DNA from: Acridotheres tristis
Taxonomy: Eukaryota; Chordata; Aves; Passeriformes; Sturnidae
Assembly (NCBI GenBank): GCA_037013685.1
Contig: CM072886.1
Coordinates: forward strand, 69,405,859-69,469,858
Length of the DNA stretch: 64,000 nucleotides
Reading direction: 5' to 3'
Shown here: positions 49,020-61,422 of the stretch, piece after piece
How positions within the stretch are numbered: position 1 is the stretch's first letter
Layout: each line of letters begins with the position of its first letter
Made by a program: the position numbers and the translations under genes
The notes under the pieces: model-generated
What the model was told of the DNA's origin: nothing
The model's database searches: none
Seen by the model: only the letters and a program-made list of their open reading frames with translations

Positions 49020-49130
49020 TCTGAAAGTTAAGCAGGTACTTAACTGCTGTCCTGCAGTGGGATGGACTTCAGCACCATTAAATTCACCAAGGCAGAAACG
49101 TGCATCTTTTCTTAAGCATGTCCTTAACTG
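49020..49130. repeat. Probable old sauropsid repeat remnant
   Basis: AAAGTTAAGCAGGTACTTAA (49024-49043) and CTTAAGCATGTCCTTAACTG (49111-49130) resemble a degraded repeat I remember from turtle and bird genomes, built from CTTAAG and GTTAAGCA words. The first part contains an exact inverted repeat, AGTTAAG and CTTAACT (49026-49045, 6-base loop). Family and boundaries are uncertain. Confidence 0.35.
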
Positions 49131-52100
49131 AATAGAGGCAGTGCCAGAGGACAGGGTGCTACTGAAAAACAGGGTCAGGCTTATGTCTCAGTTTTAACTG
49201 TATGTGGAAGAGTTGTATCACATTTATTTTTAAATTGGCAGGTTCCAAATTCACTCCATTTTACAAGAAAAAAAGAGGAATATTCATTTGCAGTTTAGGC
49301 TGGGATTTTCCTGCTTTGCCAGCATCTCTGCTCCCTCCTCCATCTGAGAATATGACCCCCCCAGTGACTGCACCATTTAAAGCACAGGGTCATAAAGAAA
49401 TGACATAATTTTGCCATCCCTCTGTCTATGGCAGAGCCACCACGTGAATTCTGAAGGACAGTGAGGTCTGTGGGCCTCTGAGATCCTGGACAAATACATA
49501 CTACATGAGGGAATGACTCTCCCTTGCCTGTGGAGCAGGGTCTGGGCAGGCACACTGCCCATGGGAGGTACAACCTCCCTGCAGATGCTGTCCAGTACAT
49601 CAGATTTACAGCCCAACATCCAACTTATCTGCAAGCAAACAGCAGTTGGTTTCTGGACATGCAGCAGCCTGGGCTGCTGAGGATGTTGTTGCCACAAAAA
49701 TAGAGAAAATACTCTTTCCCTCAAAAGGTTTCCCCATCTGAGATCTGGGATTGGACTGTCTATACAGGAACTGCATAATACAGGATCATCTCTATTATCA
49801 AGCACAATCCTAGCACAGACTGATGGGTCTCCAGAGCCTTTCAAGGCTGAGGCCCTGGGTGCTCACACACTCACAGCCTTAAGACAGGGCTCTTTCTGCC
49901 TGTCCTGGCTAGTCATAATTAGTTTAAAATCTGTGGGCCTATTCCAATCTCAGTTCTTTCAACCAGTTTCATGTGGCTTAATTCAGAGCTGACAACAACA
50001 GAAATCATCAGAGCCCTACACATACTATACAAACCTTCAACAAAGAGAAGAAAGAGCCAAATGAATATTCCATGGAGAGAAAATCTACAGCAAGCTCTTC
50101 TCTCTTAATTGTGATTCTGGCCTTGACTTCTGATGGAGAGCCTGGGGATTTGGCTGGCCAACTAGCACATAGGTGTCTTGGACCTTGTCATCAAACAAAT
50201 CCCCGTGGCCTTAAAAGAATCTTTAGTTTTGTGTGGGCACTGATGGGGCATGGGGAGGGAAAACTGAGATGTTGTTGGGGTGGCTGAGACAATAGGAGCC
50301 ACAACAGAGGCAATAAGGCTACTCCAGAGGAGGTATGGGCATCCATGGGTATAGGAAACAAACCTATATGACTCCAGGCTTTTTAAATTGTGCTGCTCCT
50401 GGAACAACTTGTTAAATTTTATGATACTGACTGTATCTCTTTTTACTTCTCATTTGGAGGTTATATGAAACAAATCCCCAGTGAGCTTTCACATCTCACT
50501 ATGGGATAAAACTCAGCATTTAAGAGTCAGGAAATTTATTTTAGCTTTGTGGTCCCTAGTGACTTCAATTCTTGTAAGCCTGATTTCTGCTGCCTAAAAT
50601 ATTCCATAGTCATTTGTCACCATTATCTACCACTTTACTAATGTTACTTAGGTAAATTATTATAATCTCAGCAAAAAATATTTTAGTATTTCCTTTACAA
50701 ATTTGTTTAAAGTAGTCTTAGAAGAATTAGATTAATAAAACATGTGCCTTTCAATATACTTCAAAGTAACTTTAGCAAAATATGTGCATGCCCATTAATT
50801 CTGCAGAAACAAGCAGAATGTATAAAGGCTGATTTTAACCAAGTGGCCACATCTTCTATTTCTCTTGAAAATCTCCCTGTAATGTAGGGGGTTCGGTTCA
50901 CCCTCAAAATCAAGCATTTTGGTCACTGTTAACAACATACTTCATAAGGCAAAGGTACCAATGCTCGAGATGTGTTGGGTTCAAGGGTCATCTTTTGCTC
51001 TAAACTTCCGAAACTGCTTCCTTATATAACTTCCTTGTTTTGCATCAGCACTGCTCCTATTTACCTACTGGCCTGGGCCTTCACATCCTTTGGTTGCCCA
51101 AATGCTGTCTTCATAGCCTTTACAATAAATGCCTCCCTAAGATATGCTCTAGTTTACAGTCAGATAACTCCTGAAGGCTCACATCCAGTTGCTCTTCAGC
51201 ATTTAATAATGCTGAATTAATGTACAAATAACTGTAATCTGTTTATTCTCAGGTAACTACCTTCAAGAGCAAAGCCATTATGTTATCAACAACTACATTA
51301 CTGATATTACAATACCATTACCGTGACCTGTTGCTGCCTTAACTCTTCCCTTTCCTGAAGACCTTGTCTGAACACGGCTTCTACACAGGCTCTTGAGTCG
51401 CAGGAACCTTGGGTTTTTTTTGTTTGCTCCTCCAGCACACACATTGAATTTAATAACAATGGTAATATAGCAATGCAATGGAAATCTAAATGAAGATACA
51501 AGACTAAGATGGTGCCTTCTGCAGCAATTCTAAAGCAGTGCAATTTTAAATTGATCGATAGTACTTACTAAGCACAGTTCTGATGTCTTATTAAAAGCAA
51601 AATAAAATTATGCACAATACTTGGATGGCATTTAAAGAAAATTTACTAAACAGTGTAAAAAAGTGAAGAAAAATACTACATTTTATCTACTCTCTATGTG
51701 GGGGATATGGAGCTTTTGGGAAAAAGAATGCATCACATCTTTCCTGTGACATACAGAACCTGACAAGAAGATCTGTGACTATTTGTTGGCCGGGTCAAAT
51801 ATAAGGTGAAAAAAAGGCTTGTAATTTTTGTAAAAGCTTTGCACAGAGACAGCAAGACCTGGTACTTTAGAGTTTGAAGCTCTCTGCTGCATGGGTTGAG
51901 TCTTTCTACACGTTTCTGTACCCTAGTACCCAGCACTCTTTTAGAAATGTCTTTTAATAATAAATAATAAATGATAGCAGTGTAAGATGTAGCTTAGCTC
52001 CTTTTTCCTCCAAGATCTACTGATATTGTCTACCCTTTGCTATGTGAATTGGTGAGCCTAATATTTCAAAGGAATTCAGTGCCAAAATTCACATTAATCT

Positions 52101-54002
52101 CAGTGATGTTGGATTCAGTCCTGATGCTTAAGATATATTTGATAATTTTCAATTCTACCTTTATAAGCAAATATTCCATGCTTGAAGCCTGGCATTATAA
52201 TGACTGAGGTCTGCTGTCAGAGACATCTCGGCACTTCCACAGTCTGCACAATCCACAGTCTTTTCCATAACCTTTCTAAGACATGCCCGTTCCAGAGCAG
52301 GGGAAAGGCAAAGGAAGAGGGAACACATTTGCTACAGGCTCTCACTGATACCTTTCTGCAGCAAACATTGCCCACTGGTCTGAACTGGGCAAGTCAGGGA
52401 ATGTAACTATTTCATTTAGGCAGATGAGAAAGGGCTTTCTTTTCCTTTCAGTCTACAAGTCTCTTTCATGAAATAATTGGTTTTACTAGCATCCGTGCAA
52501 TGCAATCCATAAACTGAGGAGAAATACTCCTGAAGGCTTGAGGCAAGACTGAACACAATTTCAGAGGACTTTTTCATAAGTGAAATCAACAATCCATGCT
52601 AAGCTATTATTAGAAGTTCAAGGTGGAATTTCTATCCTGGATAAAAAAAAAAAAAAAAGATTTGAAAACTCTCGTTTCAAAGTCCGCAGTGGCTCTTGGA
52701 AAGGAAAAAGGACCCCATCACTTACTTAAAAAAGCCTTATCTCTTTATAGTTGTTCTGCTCTGCCTTCCTCACCCTGACATATGTGAACAATCCCCAGAG
52801 AGGGATTTCAGTGTTGTTGCAGGAACTCGTCAGAAGAGTGCAGTGCATGGTAACACAGAGCAGTGCTGATGTCACACAAGCCTTGTGAGCAGAATCAATA
52901 TCCTTCATTGGACAGGCTGACAATCTGAAGCAAAGTTCTGGGTCCAAAATGTTGCCCAGCTTCACCATCTGGCCCAACAGGGGTTCCTACCTCTTCTCAC
53001 TGCGCTCCCTTTGCTGGTCAGAGGTGCAGTGAGCACCTCCCAAAGTGGGGCTGGACTGGGCTTCCTCTGTGATGCGTGGTGTGCAGTGCCTGGTGAGGTG
53101 ACAACACACAAAGCCACCTCCAACTCTGGAACTCTGTGGAAATTTTACAGCAGAGTACATCTAATGGACGCCAGTAAAAGCAGACTCCACTTGTTTTGTC
53201 ACAAGAAGTAAATAGCGTGAACACATCAACTGTATTTAGGTACTTACATTCTGCTCTAATTTTAAGGTAATGTACTTAGTATATAATTTTGTAGCCAAGA
53301 AGTGTAATAGAATGTAGTCTACTAATGCATAACACTTTTCATCCTGTGTACTGTAGCCAGACAGCTTTTTACAATTAGTAAGTAATACACATATATTCAT
53401 TAAGAACTGCAGTGTAATACACAGGGTGCCCACAGTTCTCCTCCTCTATCTTCGGCATGAAGAAAAAGAAAAGAAAAAAAGGTCATCTAATGTGACTAGA
53501 AGATGCATGCATAGCTAAGAATGAATAATAACTGTGTGCTCAAAAAAACCTATTAAAGCATTAGGGGGAGGCATTAGTAATCCAACACTATGTACTTTAG
53601 AACAACTCACTGCCAGAAAGAAAGATAGTGAGGACAAAACTAAAATAAAACAAACAAGGAAGCAAAAAAAAAAAAAATTATGATTTCTTCATACAAGCTA
53701 ACTGAAATATTTGTAGCAACAATATGGGACTATTTCAGTCACAAAACAGCCTGACTGAATGATAATCAAATTAATTATCTGCATTAACTGAACAGTTGAG
53801 AGCCCAGGTTGAAATTTAATAAACCACACTGCATGAGGAGGCTTAAAGATAAATCACAGCATGTGACTGTGAGCATAATTTATTTTAAAACACTGCACTG
53901 TTTCTGCAAATTGCATTTATTAAAGCTATGCAAAATCTTCAAATCCTTTCAAAGGTGGGGACATTTTGACTGTGCTTGTTCTTGTTATTTAAGGTGTGCT
54001 TC
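49131..54002. other. Noncoding stretch with A runs
   Basis: Nearly 5 kb without a recognised transposon or RNA gene. GC-richer at 49300-49860, where a 155-codon minus-strand ORF (49377-49844) has no domain. A runs occur at 52643-52658 and 53664-53677. Confidence 0.45.
52643..52658. repeat. Poly-A run (16 A)
   Basis: A pure 16-base A run. I see no AATAAA or gene-like body upstream that would make it a retrocopy tail. Confidence 0.9.
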
Positions 54003-55090
54003 ACAGAATCACAGAATCACAAAATGGGTCAGGCTGGAAGAGACACATACTGGGTCATCTGGTCCAGCCTCCCTGCTTAAGCAAGGTCATCCCAGAGCAC
54101 TTGGCATAGGATTGCGTCCAAATGACTTTGGAAAATCTCCAGTGATGGAGACTCCATCACCTTTCTGGGCAATCTGTTCAGTGTGAGGTCACCTGCACAG
54201 TAAATTAGTTCTTCCTCTTATTCAGGTGGAACTTCCTGTGCTCCAATTTCTGTCCATTGACTCTTGTCCTATTGCTTAGAAAAACCAAGAGCCTGTCTCC
54301 ATCCTCTTGACACCCTCTCTTCAGATACTTGTAGACATTGAAGAGGTCCTTTCTCAATCCTCTCTTCTCCAGGCTGCAGAAGCACAATTTGCTCAGCCTT
54401 TCCTCATGAGAGAGATGCTCCCATCTCTCAATCATCTTTGTCACCCTCTGCTGGACCTGCTCCAGGAGCTCCATGTCTCTCTTGTACTGAGGAGCTCAGA
54501 ACTGGACACAGCACTCCAAATGTGACCTCACCAGGGCTGAGCAGAGGGACAGGATCACCTCCCTCGACCTGCTGGCACCAATGCTCTTCCTAGTGCACCC
54601 CAGGATACCTTTGTCCTTCTCGGGCACAAGGACACACTGCTGGCTCATGGACAGCTCATTGTCCACCAGAACCCCAGGTCCTTCTCTGCCTTCCAGCAGG
54701 TCAAACCCCAGACTGTGCTGGTCCATGGGATTTTTCATCCCCAGGTGCAGGACCCTGCATTTTCCTTTACTGAATTTCACAAGGTTCCACTCTGCCCATC
54801 TCTCCACCCTGCTGGGGTCCCTCTGATGGCTGCACAGCCCTCTGGAGTATCAGGCACTCCTCCCAGCTTTGTGCCATCAGGGAACTTGCTGAGGTGGCCT
54901 CTGCCCCTTCATCCTCATTGATGAATAAGTTAAACAATATTGGGCTCAATATTGAACCTTGGGGGACACCACCAGTGACCAGGGCTCCAACAAGATCCCG
55001 TGACAGTGATTACAAACCTCTGGGATCTGCTGTTCTGCCAGTTCTCAATCCACTTCAATTTGTGTCCTCTCCAGTAATTCTTGATTAAAT
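54003..55090 (-). mobile_element. CR1 LINE, 5'-truncated, reverse-transcriptase palm to 3' end
   Basis: The best-preserved transposon in the window. On the minus strand the reading begins near 55090 with KLKWIENW..SRSQRFV and the WWCPPR (SGVPQG-region) block. It continues through SPILFNLFIN at about 54918-54948, the degenerate active-site region (SSLMAQ where a FADD-type motif is expected), [49 protein letters not shown] and [10 protein letters not shown] at about 54205. A short 3' UTR ends in CACAGAATCACAGAATCAC at 54003-54021, the complement of two ATTCTGTG 8-mers. Frame changes occur near 54910, 54810 and 54490 and the aspartate pair is lost, so it cannot encode an enzyme. CR1 copies use target-primed reverse transcription, which explains the 5' truncation. 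Confidence 0.95.
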
Positions 55091-55860
55091 TTATTTGGCA
55101 GTCATGCTGGGAGGAAAAACATGGATCCAACCCTTTGGACAACCTTGATCCCACCCCACCTTTTTCTGTTTTCTCTCTTGAGCTCACAGTCCCAAACACA
55201 TTTGCTCCACCTATTCCCCTAACATACATGCCAATGTCCCAGGCACAGGACCCCCTGTGTATATGGCTACTCCTCATTTTTATTTGTTAGCCCTATGCTA
55301 GGATGTCCAGGGCACATTGACAGCATGGTCTCAGCTGCTGGAGGAGACCTGGTCACAAGCCTGTGTCTTATGCAGAGACACACCCAGCTCTGCCCAAAAT
55401 ATGGGAAAGGAGAGTGCCAAATGGCTACTCTGTCACATCCTACCAGCCCTTTGATAGCAGCCAGGGCAACTAAGAGGAGTGAGGCCAACCAGACTGTGAC
55501 ACAGCCTCCCACTCTTCTCCCAGCTGGCAAGACCCTGGGCACCAGGATTGTGCCAGGACGTGGCGTGTGGGAAATCCTGGGGTGAGAGAAAGCAGCCTCC
55601 CATCCACTACTCCCACAGGGTTTGCAGGAGAGCACAGCACTACCCAACAGCTCTGAGGGGCCACCCTCCACCTTGGCCACTGGGTGCTGTGGGATGTGGG
55701 GCAGCAGGGCTGCCAGCACACCCATGGTGGGGAAGGGTGGCCTGAGGGCCAGGTGGCTCCTGGTGGCCCTGGCATGGGAACTGTGCTCCTGTCCCATGCA
55801 GGGACATGGCACCTGTGCACACTTGAGTGACGTGTGTACTCAGGACCTACAAGGATAATT
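55091..55860. other. GC-rich block beside the CR1, unassigned
   Basis: GC-rich sequence starts about where the CR1 ends and drops back at 55860. A 181-codon minus-strand ORF (55267-55812), the longest in the window, and several overlapping frames lack recognisable domains. A G-quadruplex motif lies at 55682-55709. It may be host sequence, a GC-rich fragment of another element or the unrecognised 5' continuation of the neighbouring LINE. Confidence 0.4.
55682..55709 (+). other. Putative G-quadruplex motif
   Basis: Four runs of at least three G with loops of 6, 4 and 5-6 bases, matching the G3-N(1-7) pattern. Another G-rich cluster (GTGGGGAAGGGTGG) follows at 55727-55740. Folding is predicted from pattern only. 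Confidence 0.6.
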
Positions 55861-56350
55861 ACAATGCCACCTGTAGGAGGTACTTTCCCACAAATACAAA
55901 CCTTCTGTTTTTTCCATATGCTCCCATATGGTCCAGTTTTTCTTCATAAGCAGAGTTATAATAGACCTAAGAAATGACAGCAAAGCTTTACTTGCATGCC
56001 TGTAATGTCAAAACCAGAAGTCACCTGCCTTTGATAAATCTAGGGTTTAAAAAAAATTTATTTAAATAAATTTCATCTTTTCCTTCAACACTCTAACTTA
56101 GGAATAATTTGCATTCACAAGATACATGAAATTTGATAGATTTTGTCATGAAACATTTTAATTTGTGCCTGGCAAGAGGTCAGTGAGAAGACTCATATTT
56201 TTCTTATCTTGGTGTCTTCCCTGCAGCCTTCTCACTTTGCACCCTCACTGCAGTCCAAATGTGCCCTGCTCTACACATGTAGAAAACATTACAGAAATCA
56301 GATACCATCTCTGTTAATCTTGGGAGGAGCAGAAAAACCAGTTTGATTGT
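55861..56350. other. Noncoding stretch, no feature recognised
   Basis: AT-rich sequence after the GC-rich block; nothing identifiable. Confidence 0.45.
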
Positions 56351-56406
56351 GATGCACTACAAAACACAGAATTAATGTGTGGTGTACTACAAAACATAGT
56401 ATTAAT
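56351..56406. repeat. Imperfect tandem duplication, 30-bp period
   Basis: GATGCACTACAAAACACAGA (from 56351) recurs as GGTGTACTACAAAACATAGT (from 56381), and both copies end in ATTAAT. The period is exactly 30 bases with five mismatches over the shared 26. Confidence 0.9.
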
Positions 56407-59400
56407 CCCTCAAATAATACCAGAATAAGCACAAATGTTCATAATCAATTGCTACTAGTTCTTATCAACAATAAGGAAAAAAACAGATAATAAAAATGCT
56501 TGAAGCATTTCAGGTTTCTCCACATGGCATCTGAAAACAGACTTTGTTAGCAGATTGACTGAAATCTCTCTGGTTTTAGAGATGTGCGAATGGTTGTGAG
56601 AGGAATGCCTGAAACAAGTCACTTCTAGAGAAGCTTTGAACAATAAAGAGCCTCTGTTTTCCAGTGAATTGTGCATATGCACACAAACGCTCATCCATAA
56701 TGTGAATTTAAAATAATCCTGATGGGAGTGAGAGGGGGGAGGGACACATGGAAATAACTAGGCAGACTTTGACCCTTTGTGTCAGAAAACAAAGCCTTGT
56801 AGTTTAAATCTGAGATAGCAGGTCCCATTTGACATGGTTTCAACAGACATACCCGCCTTCTGGCTTAAGGCTGTCCCTAAAGGATACTAAGACCAAGCAA
56901 AGCTTGCTTACAAGCCACCCAACCACAGCACGATGGTTTTAAGTGGAAACAAATGAATGGAATAGATGTAATTAAAAGTCCAAACTGAATTAGTCAAAAT
57001 CGCTACAGCTTCACTTTACAAAGTCAGTGAAGGGCAGGAATGGAGCATCTGGAATGGCTGTTTGGCATAGGGTCACTATGAAGATGAATTAGGGTTAATT
57101 TTCTACTAGAGTATAGGTCAGGCACTGTGCTGTGGCAGAACACTCAATTTACTGGGTATGTTTTGGCCTACTTAGAACTTTAGAAAATAAATATTACAAT
57201 GTTAAATTAAATATGCTCTGTGACAAGGACTTGCAACATTGGGAGAATGTGATTTATATGCAATTGGCTCATATATACTATCTAATATGATATGCACAGT
57301 GTAATGAAAGCTCAAGGGTCTGATCTGCAGTGCAGAGATGCTTTACAATCTTCTTTCAGGTTGCACATTGTTTTTTCTTCCTCCTTTTATTTTTTTTTTT
57401 AATGACTACATGAGTTAATTAGTGGTTATGTACTCTGTCTCTTTGCCTGGCCTAGCTTATCCCTACTGCAATAAATCTCTTTTCTTTCACTCTCCCAAGG
57501 ATCATTACAACTTTAGCCAGCACTGTCAACAAAACTAATTGAAAGCCACCTGCTTTTAGGATCACCTTAATGAAAAATGAAGAAGTTAAGAAACAAAATT
57601 CAATCAACTTTCTAATAGTCTTTAATTTCCGATTAATTCACACAAATGCAGAGGCAAAAAACTCCTGACCTTATCCCTTTTGTTTTCACTGCTGGCCTTA
57701 TTATCCAGTTCTCCTTACATCTGTAGAATTAGAAATTATTATTTTTGTAACCTAAATCTCCCATCATTCTTTAATGTGGAACTAACAGTTTTACATTTCC
57801 TCTTTTTAACTGCTGCTGTACAAAAAAAAGGACATGTACTTGCAAGTAGCCTTCCTATTATTTTTGCTAAATGTTTAGGTTATTTTAATCAGGTCCAGAT
57901 TCAGCAGAACTTTTATAGATGCCAAAGTCCACTTAAGCGCTCACACAAATGATCTACATCATTGTGCCTTTGATGACATTCAAGCACCTGCAGAAATCTG
58001 GGGAAAAGGCTGAACATGCAAGATTGAGGGACGGCCTGGGTACCCAGACATGCAAAACCTCTGAGCACATACTGAACCTCAGGCAGGTGACCAAGTACTA
58101 TTGAAGCTGACAGGAACTAAGCACATGCATCAAGGTAAGCCCTTTGCTGCCACTGCACAGGAGCTCACAACTTAGTGAAGTGAGTAGGAGTAAAGGAAAC
58201 ATTCTCAAGATAGCTTGGTGGCTATGCTGTTTCTCCTAACTAGTTTCACAGCTCATCCTAAATTGTGGAGAAATTAGCCTGGAAAAGGGATTTATTTCCT
58301 TCAGGCCAGCCAGAGCAAAATACTAAGGAAAAAAAAAAAAACCACAGAAGGGAAACACGAGACAGATGGGACTAACGACTATTTGTGTTGCAGCAGGGCT
58401 TAGATGTCCCAGTAAAGCCTGGGATCCCACAGCGAGACGCTGTGCAAACATGTCAGTGAGGGTGTTCAGGAGGGGAGCTGCCTGTAAACACTGCATGTGG
58501 AAGTCCCTTTGAAGTCAGCAGAGCCCAAGCATGCAAGAGGTTTGTACTGCCGGGCCACGCGTTTCAAGCTGCATGATTAATTGCTGTCGGGTGTGCCAAA
58601 GCAGAAGACAGACTCTCTTATGGAAAGGCCATCAAAACTATAATGAGCTGAGGAAGCAAAAAAAAAAAAAGGTCATAGATAATATATTGCTTTTATTTAA
58701 TAGTCCACTGTTTACTTCCTGTGAGTGTAAACATATCGTTATTTCTCCTACTTCAAAAGAATAAAAATTCTATTTAGATGAAATAAGTTTAAAACAGTGC
58801 AGGTGACACTCAGCATGGGATAAATGTTACCTTCATGCAAATGTATGCTTCTCTCATTTATTATAGTAATAAGATATGCAAAGAGAGATCAGAGGAATAT
58901 AATTTGATCCTTTTTGGAAGCTACTCTGAAATCCATGCTGCATGTAGTGTGTGTGCATGCACGGAGGAGGAAGAAGGGTGAGGAGTCACAGCACTGCAGA
59001 ACCTCCCCAGATATGGCAAATTCCTGCTGCTTTAGAAGTGAACTAATGGCTACAGAAGGTCAATGGACTTAGAAACAAGGTGAGCCCCCCAGTTTGTGAA
59101 CCTGAGCTTTCAATGATGCAGTCATTGCTACAACACACAGAAAAGACTTAAACACAAAGGCATTCAGAAGAACGAAAGAAAGGAAAAAGTACCAGTCAGG
59201 AATAATTATCACAGTGTATAAAACTTTCCACTCCTTTATTATCATAAATTGCAAAGTTTTATTGATGCATATTTTATCACAGCACTCTTGCCATATGTGA
59301 TCTGAAGATTCAGAGCCTGTCCCTGGGGACAACGGTACTGATATAGATAATCAAGAATTCCTTTTATGCTCCTCTCAACACAGCCACAGCTCAGATTGAA

Positions 59401-59675
59401 ATTAACATCTTTTACAATGAAACACCAGTTTTCTGCCACAACTAGACATGACAGCTGGAGAGAGAGACCTGCTTATCCAGTTATTCCTTCAAGTCTCGGT
59501 TTCATTACAGCCATGAAGATGTAAACTAAGTACAAAGCAATGCGGACGGTCACTGAATACCAGAAAAACGAATCTGCATGCAACCTGCCACATGAAGAAA
59601 CGGGAAGAGAAATGCTTCCAAATAAATCCAGGGATGAAAAGCAAAGATCAGACACAGTCCCTTAAAAAAACCAAA

Positions 59676-59685
59676 CCCCCCCCCC
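59676..59685. repeat. Poly-C run (10 C)
   Basis: A pure C10 run flanked by A-rich sequence. Confidence 0.9.
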
Positions 59686-60538
59686 AAAAAAACAACGATG
59701 AAGAGGAATTCAAAAGCTTTGAACTTTTGCTGTGTTCACTGCCTGGACTAGACAGGGTGATGCTTGCACATATGCATGTGCACACAGGAGAGGAACCCAT
59801 GGCCAGAAAGAAACCCAGCATGGGCTCTGTCCTACTTAAATCATCCAAAGCAAGGATTTGACCTAGTGGAAGCATTAAGGCTGCTTAGTGTTGGTACTTG
59901 TTCCTGGCAATTTTTTTAGGTTGACTGCTTCCACCTGCACATTGTCCCTGTTTCTCACGCTGTTGAGCAGGGGGGCATGGAAGTTGTTTTACCCTGCTCC
60001 CCATGGGGTCAAACATTACTCTAGCATCTGACTGTCTTCCTGTAGAGCATTAAACAACCAACATCTGCCACGCAGGGTTCTCCTTCTCATCCTGCTCCCA
60101 AGGGAGAGCTGGCTAAGCATTGCAGTGCTTTGTTTTGTTTTGGCACCACTTTGTTTTTGTTGTTTTAAATCTACATGCAGGGTATGTTGGGAAGGAAAAC
60201 AAGGGGAATACCTTGCTTGTGAAAGAGAAGGTGGTCGGGTTTGAAATAGTCATTAGTTTCTGAGTAAGCTAGTGCCAAAGTCTCAGCCTGGTTTTGCAGA
60301 AGGCACAGCTTCCTTCTGGCAGCTAGAGCTGAGAGAAAGGTGCAAACTTCACAGACTGTCACAGGGACCTGGAAACGACAATGCGCTGGAAAATTGCATC
60401 TGTTCCATGTGTAAAAGCAGTTCAAGTCCAGCTTTGAGCACTTGCCTACCTATCACAACATTTCAAAGGAGCCCGTTGCTTTGTTACATTACATGCTGGG
60501 ACAATACATAGACAAAACCTACTCCACTGATCATTGGC

Positions 60539-60575
60539 TTTTTTTTTCTTTTTTTTTTTTTTTCTTTTCTTTTCT
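60539..60575. repeat. T-rich homopolymer tract
   Basis: T runs of 9, 15 and shorter separated by single C, then TTTTC units. Confidence 0.9.
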
Positions 60576-61365
60576 GATTAATATCCTACAGCCTAGAGGT
60601 CGTCTCCAAACAGTGAAGCATAGAAAAGAGGTTATCAATGTTTTTTGAAACATGTATGTGGGAAAATGTACTGTTAGAGATGCAAGTATGCTCAGGAAAC
60701 ATTTAAAGGCTATTGCACACCTTCAGGTTAGATCAGGAAAGAAGTACAAAAAGGAAGGCACATACCACTTTTCTAGCTTCATATCTTTGTCTTTCTACAG
60801 ACTGCAAAAAACAGCACTTCTGCATTTCAATTCTGTGGATGAGCTCAGGCTAAAAGCACATGTAAAAGCAAGCCCACTTTAGGGTCATTATCAAGGAAGA
60901 CAGGGAAAGAGAGGGCTATGAAAGAAGACAGATATGTGGCAGAACTGCAGTGTAAGGATCTAATTTAAATCATCAGCAAAAAAAAAAAAGCACTAACACA
61001 TTAGTTGGATGAGTCTTCGGGGAATAAAAAATGAGAGGGCAGGACCTCTCACCCTGCATTAGGAGACTGTCATTTTCACTTTCTTTAACCAAGGAATGTT
61101 TGGAATTTCCTGCTCTTCATCCCACTGGAAGGGCTCATCTCATTGGGAAAGGCTGATTCCCAAATACCCAAAGCCTTTTGCATTCATGAAGGAGATTGTT
61201 TTTTGAGTTACTCATTCCGCTTTTCATTATATTTTTAATTGACACATCTCCCAGAGTTCACTGGTATAGAATACTGGCATTGGGAGGATTTAATAATGAA
61301 GTTATTCTCCTGCACGGAGGACACTTTGGAACACAAGTTCAGATGACCAGGATTTCTCCAATCTT

Positions 61366-61413
<48 letters not shown>

Positions 61414-61422
61414 AGAGAGAGA
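61366..61422. repeat. CA microsatellite with GA tail
   Basis: About 21 CA units from 61366 to 61408, one T interruption, then a short GAGAGAGAG run. CA repeats of this length are usually polymorphic. Confidence 0.97.

Larger units (their letters stand above)
56407..61365. other. Noncoding stretch, no firm feature
   Basis: Mostly AT-rich. It holds a moderately CpG-containing part (58360-58600, including GCCGGGCCACGCG), a C10 run at 59676-59685 and a T-rich run at 60539-60575. A CACATGC/AAGCACATGC word near 58118-58130 resembles the old-repeat wording at 49.0-49.1 kb. No transposon, RNA gene or exon recognised. Confidence 0.4.

Noticed and set aside
49377..49844. 155-codon minus-strand ORF
   Set aside because: No domain or splice context; a 101-codon frame overlaps it on the same strand.
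52600..52660. A16 run as the tail of a processed pseudogene
   Set aside because: No AATAAA signal and no recognisable gene body upstream, and no flanking duplication was seen.
55267..55812. 181-codon minus-strand ORF, longest in the window
   Set aside because: Lies in GC-rich DNA with other long overlapping frames on both strands, shows no domain, signal or conserved-looking motif, and has no splice or promoter context.
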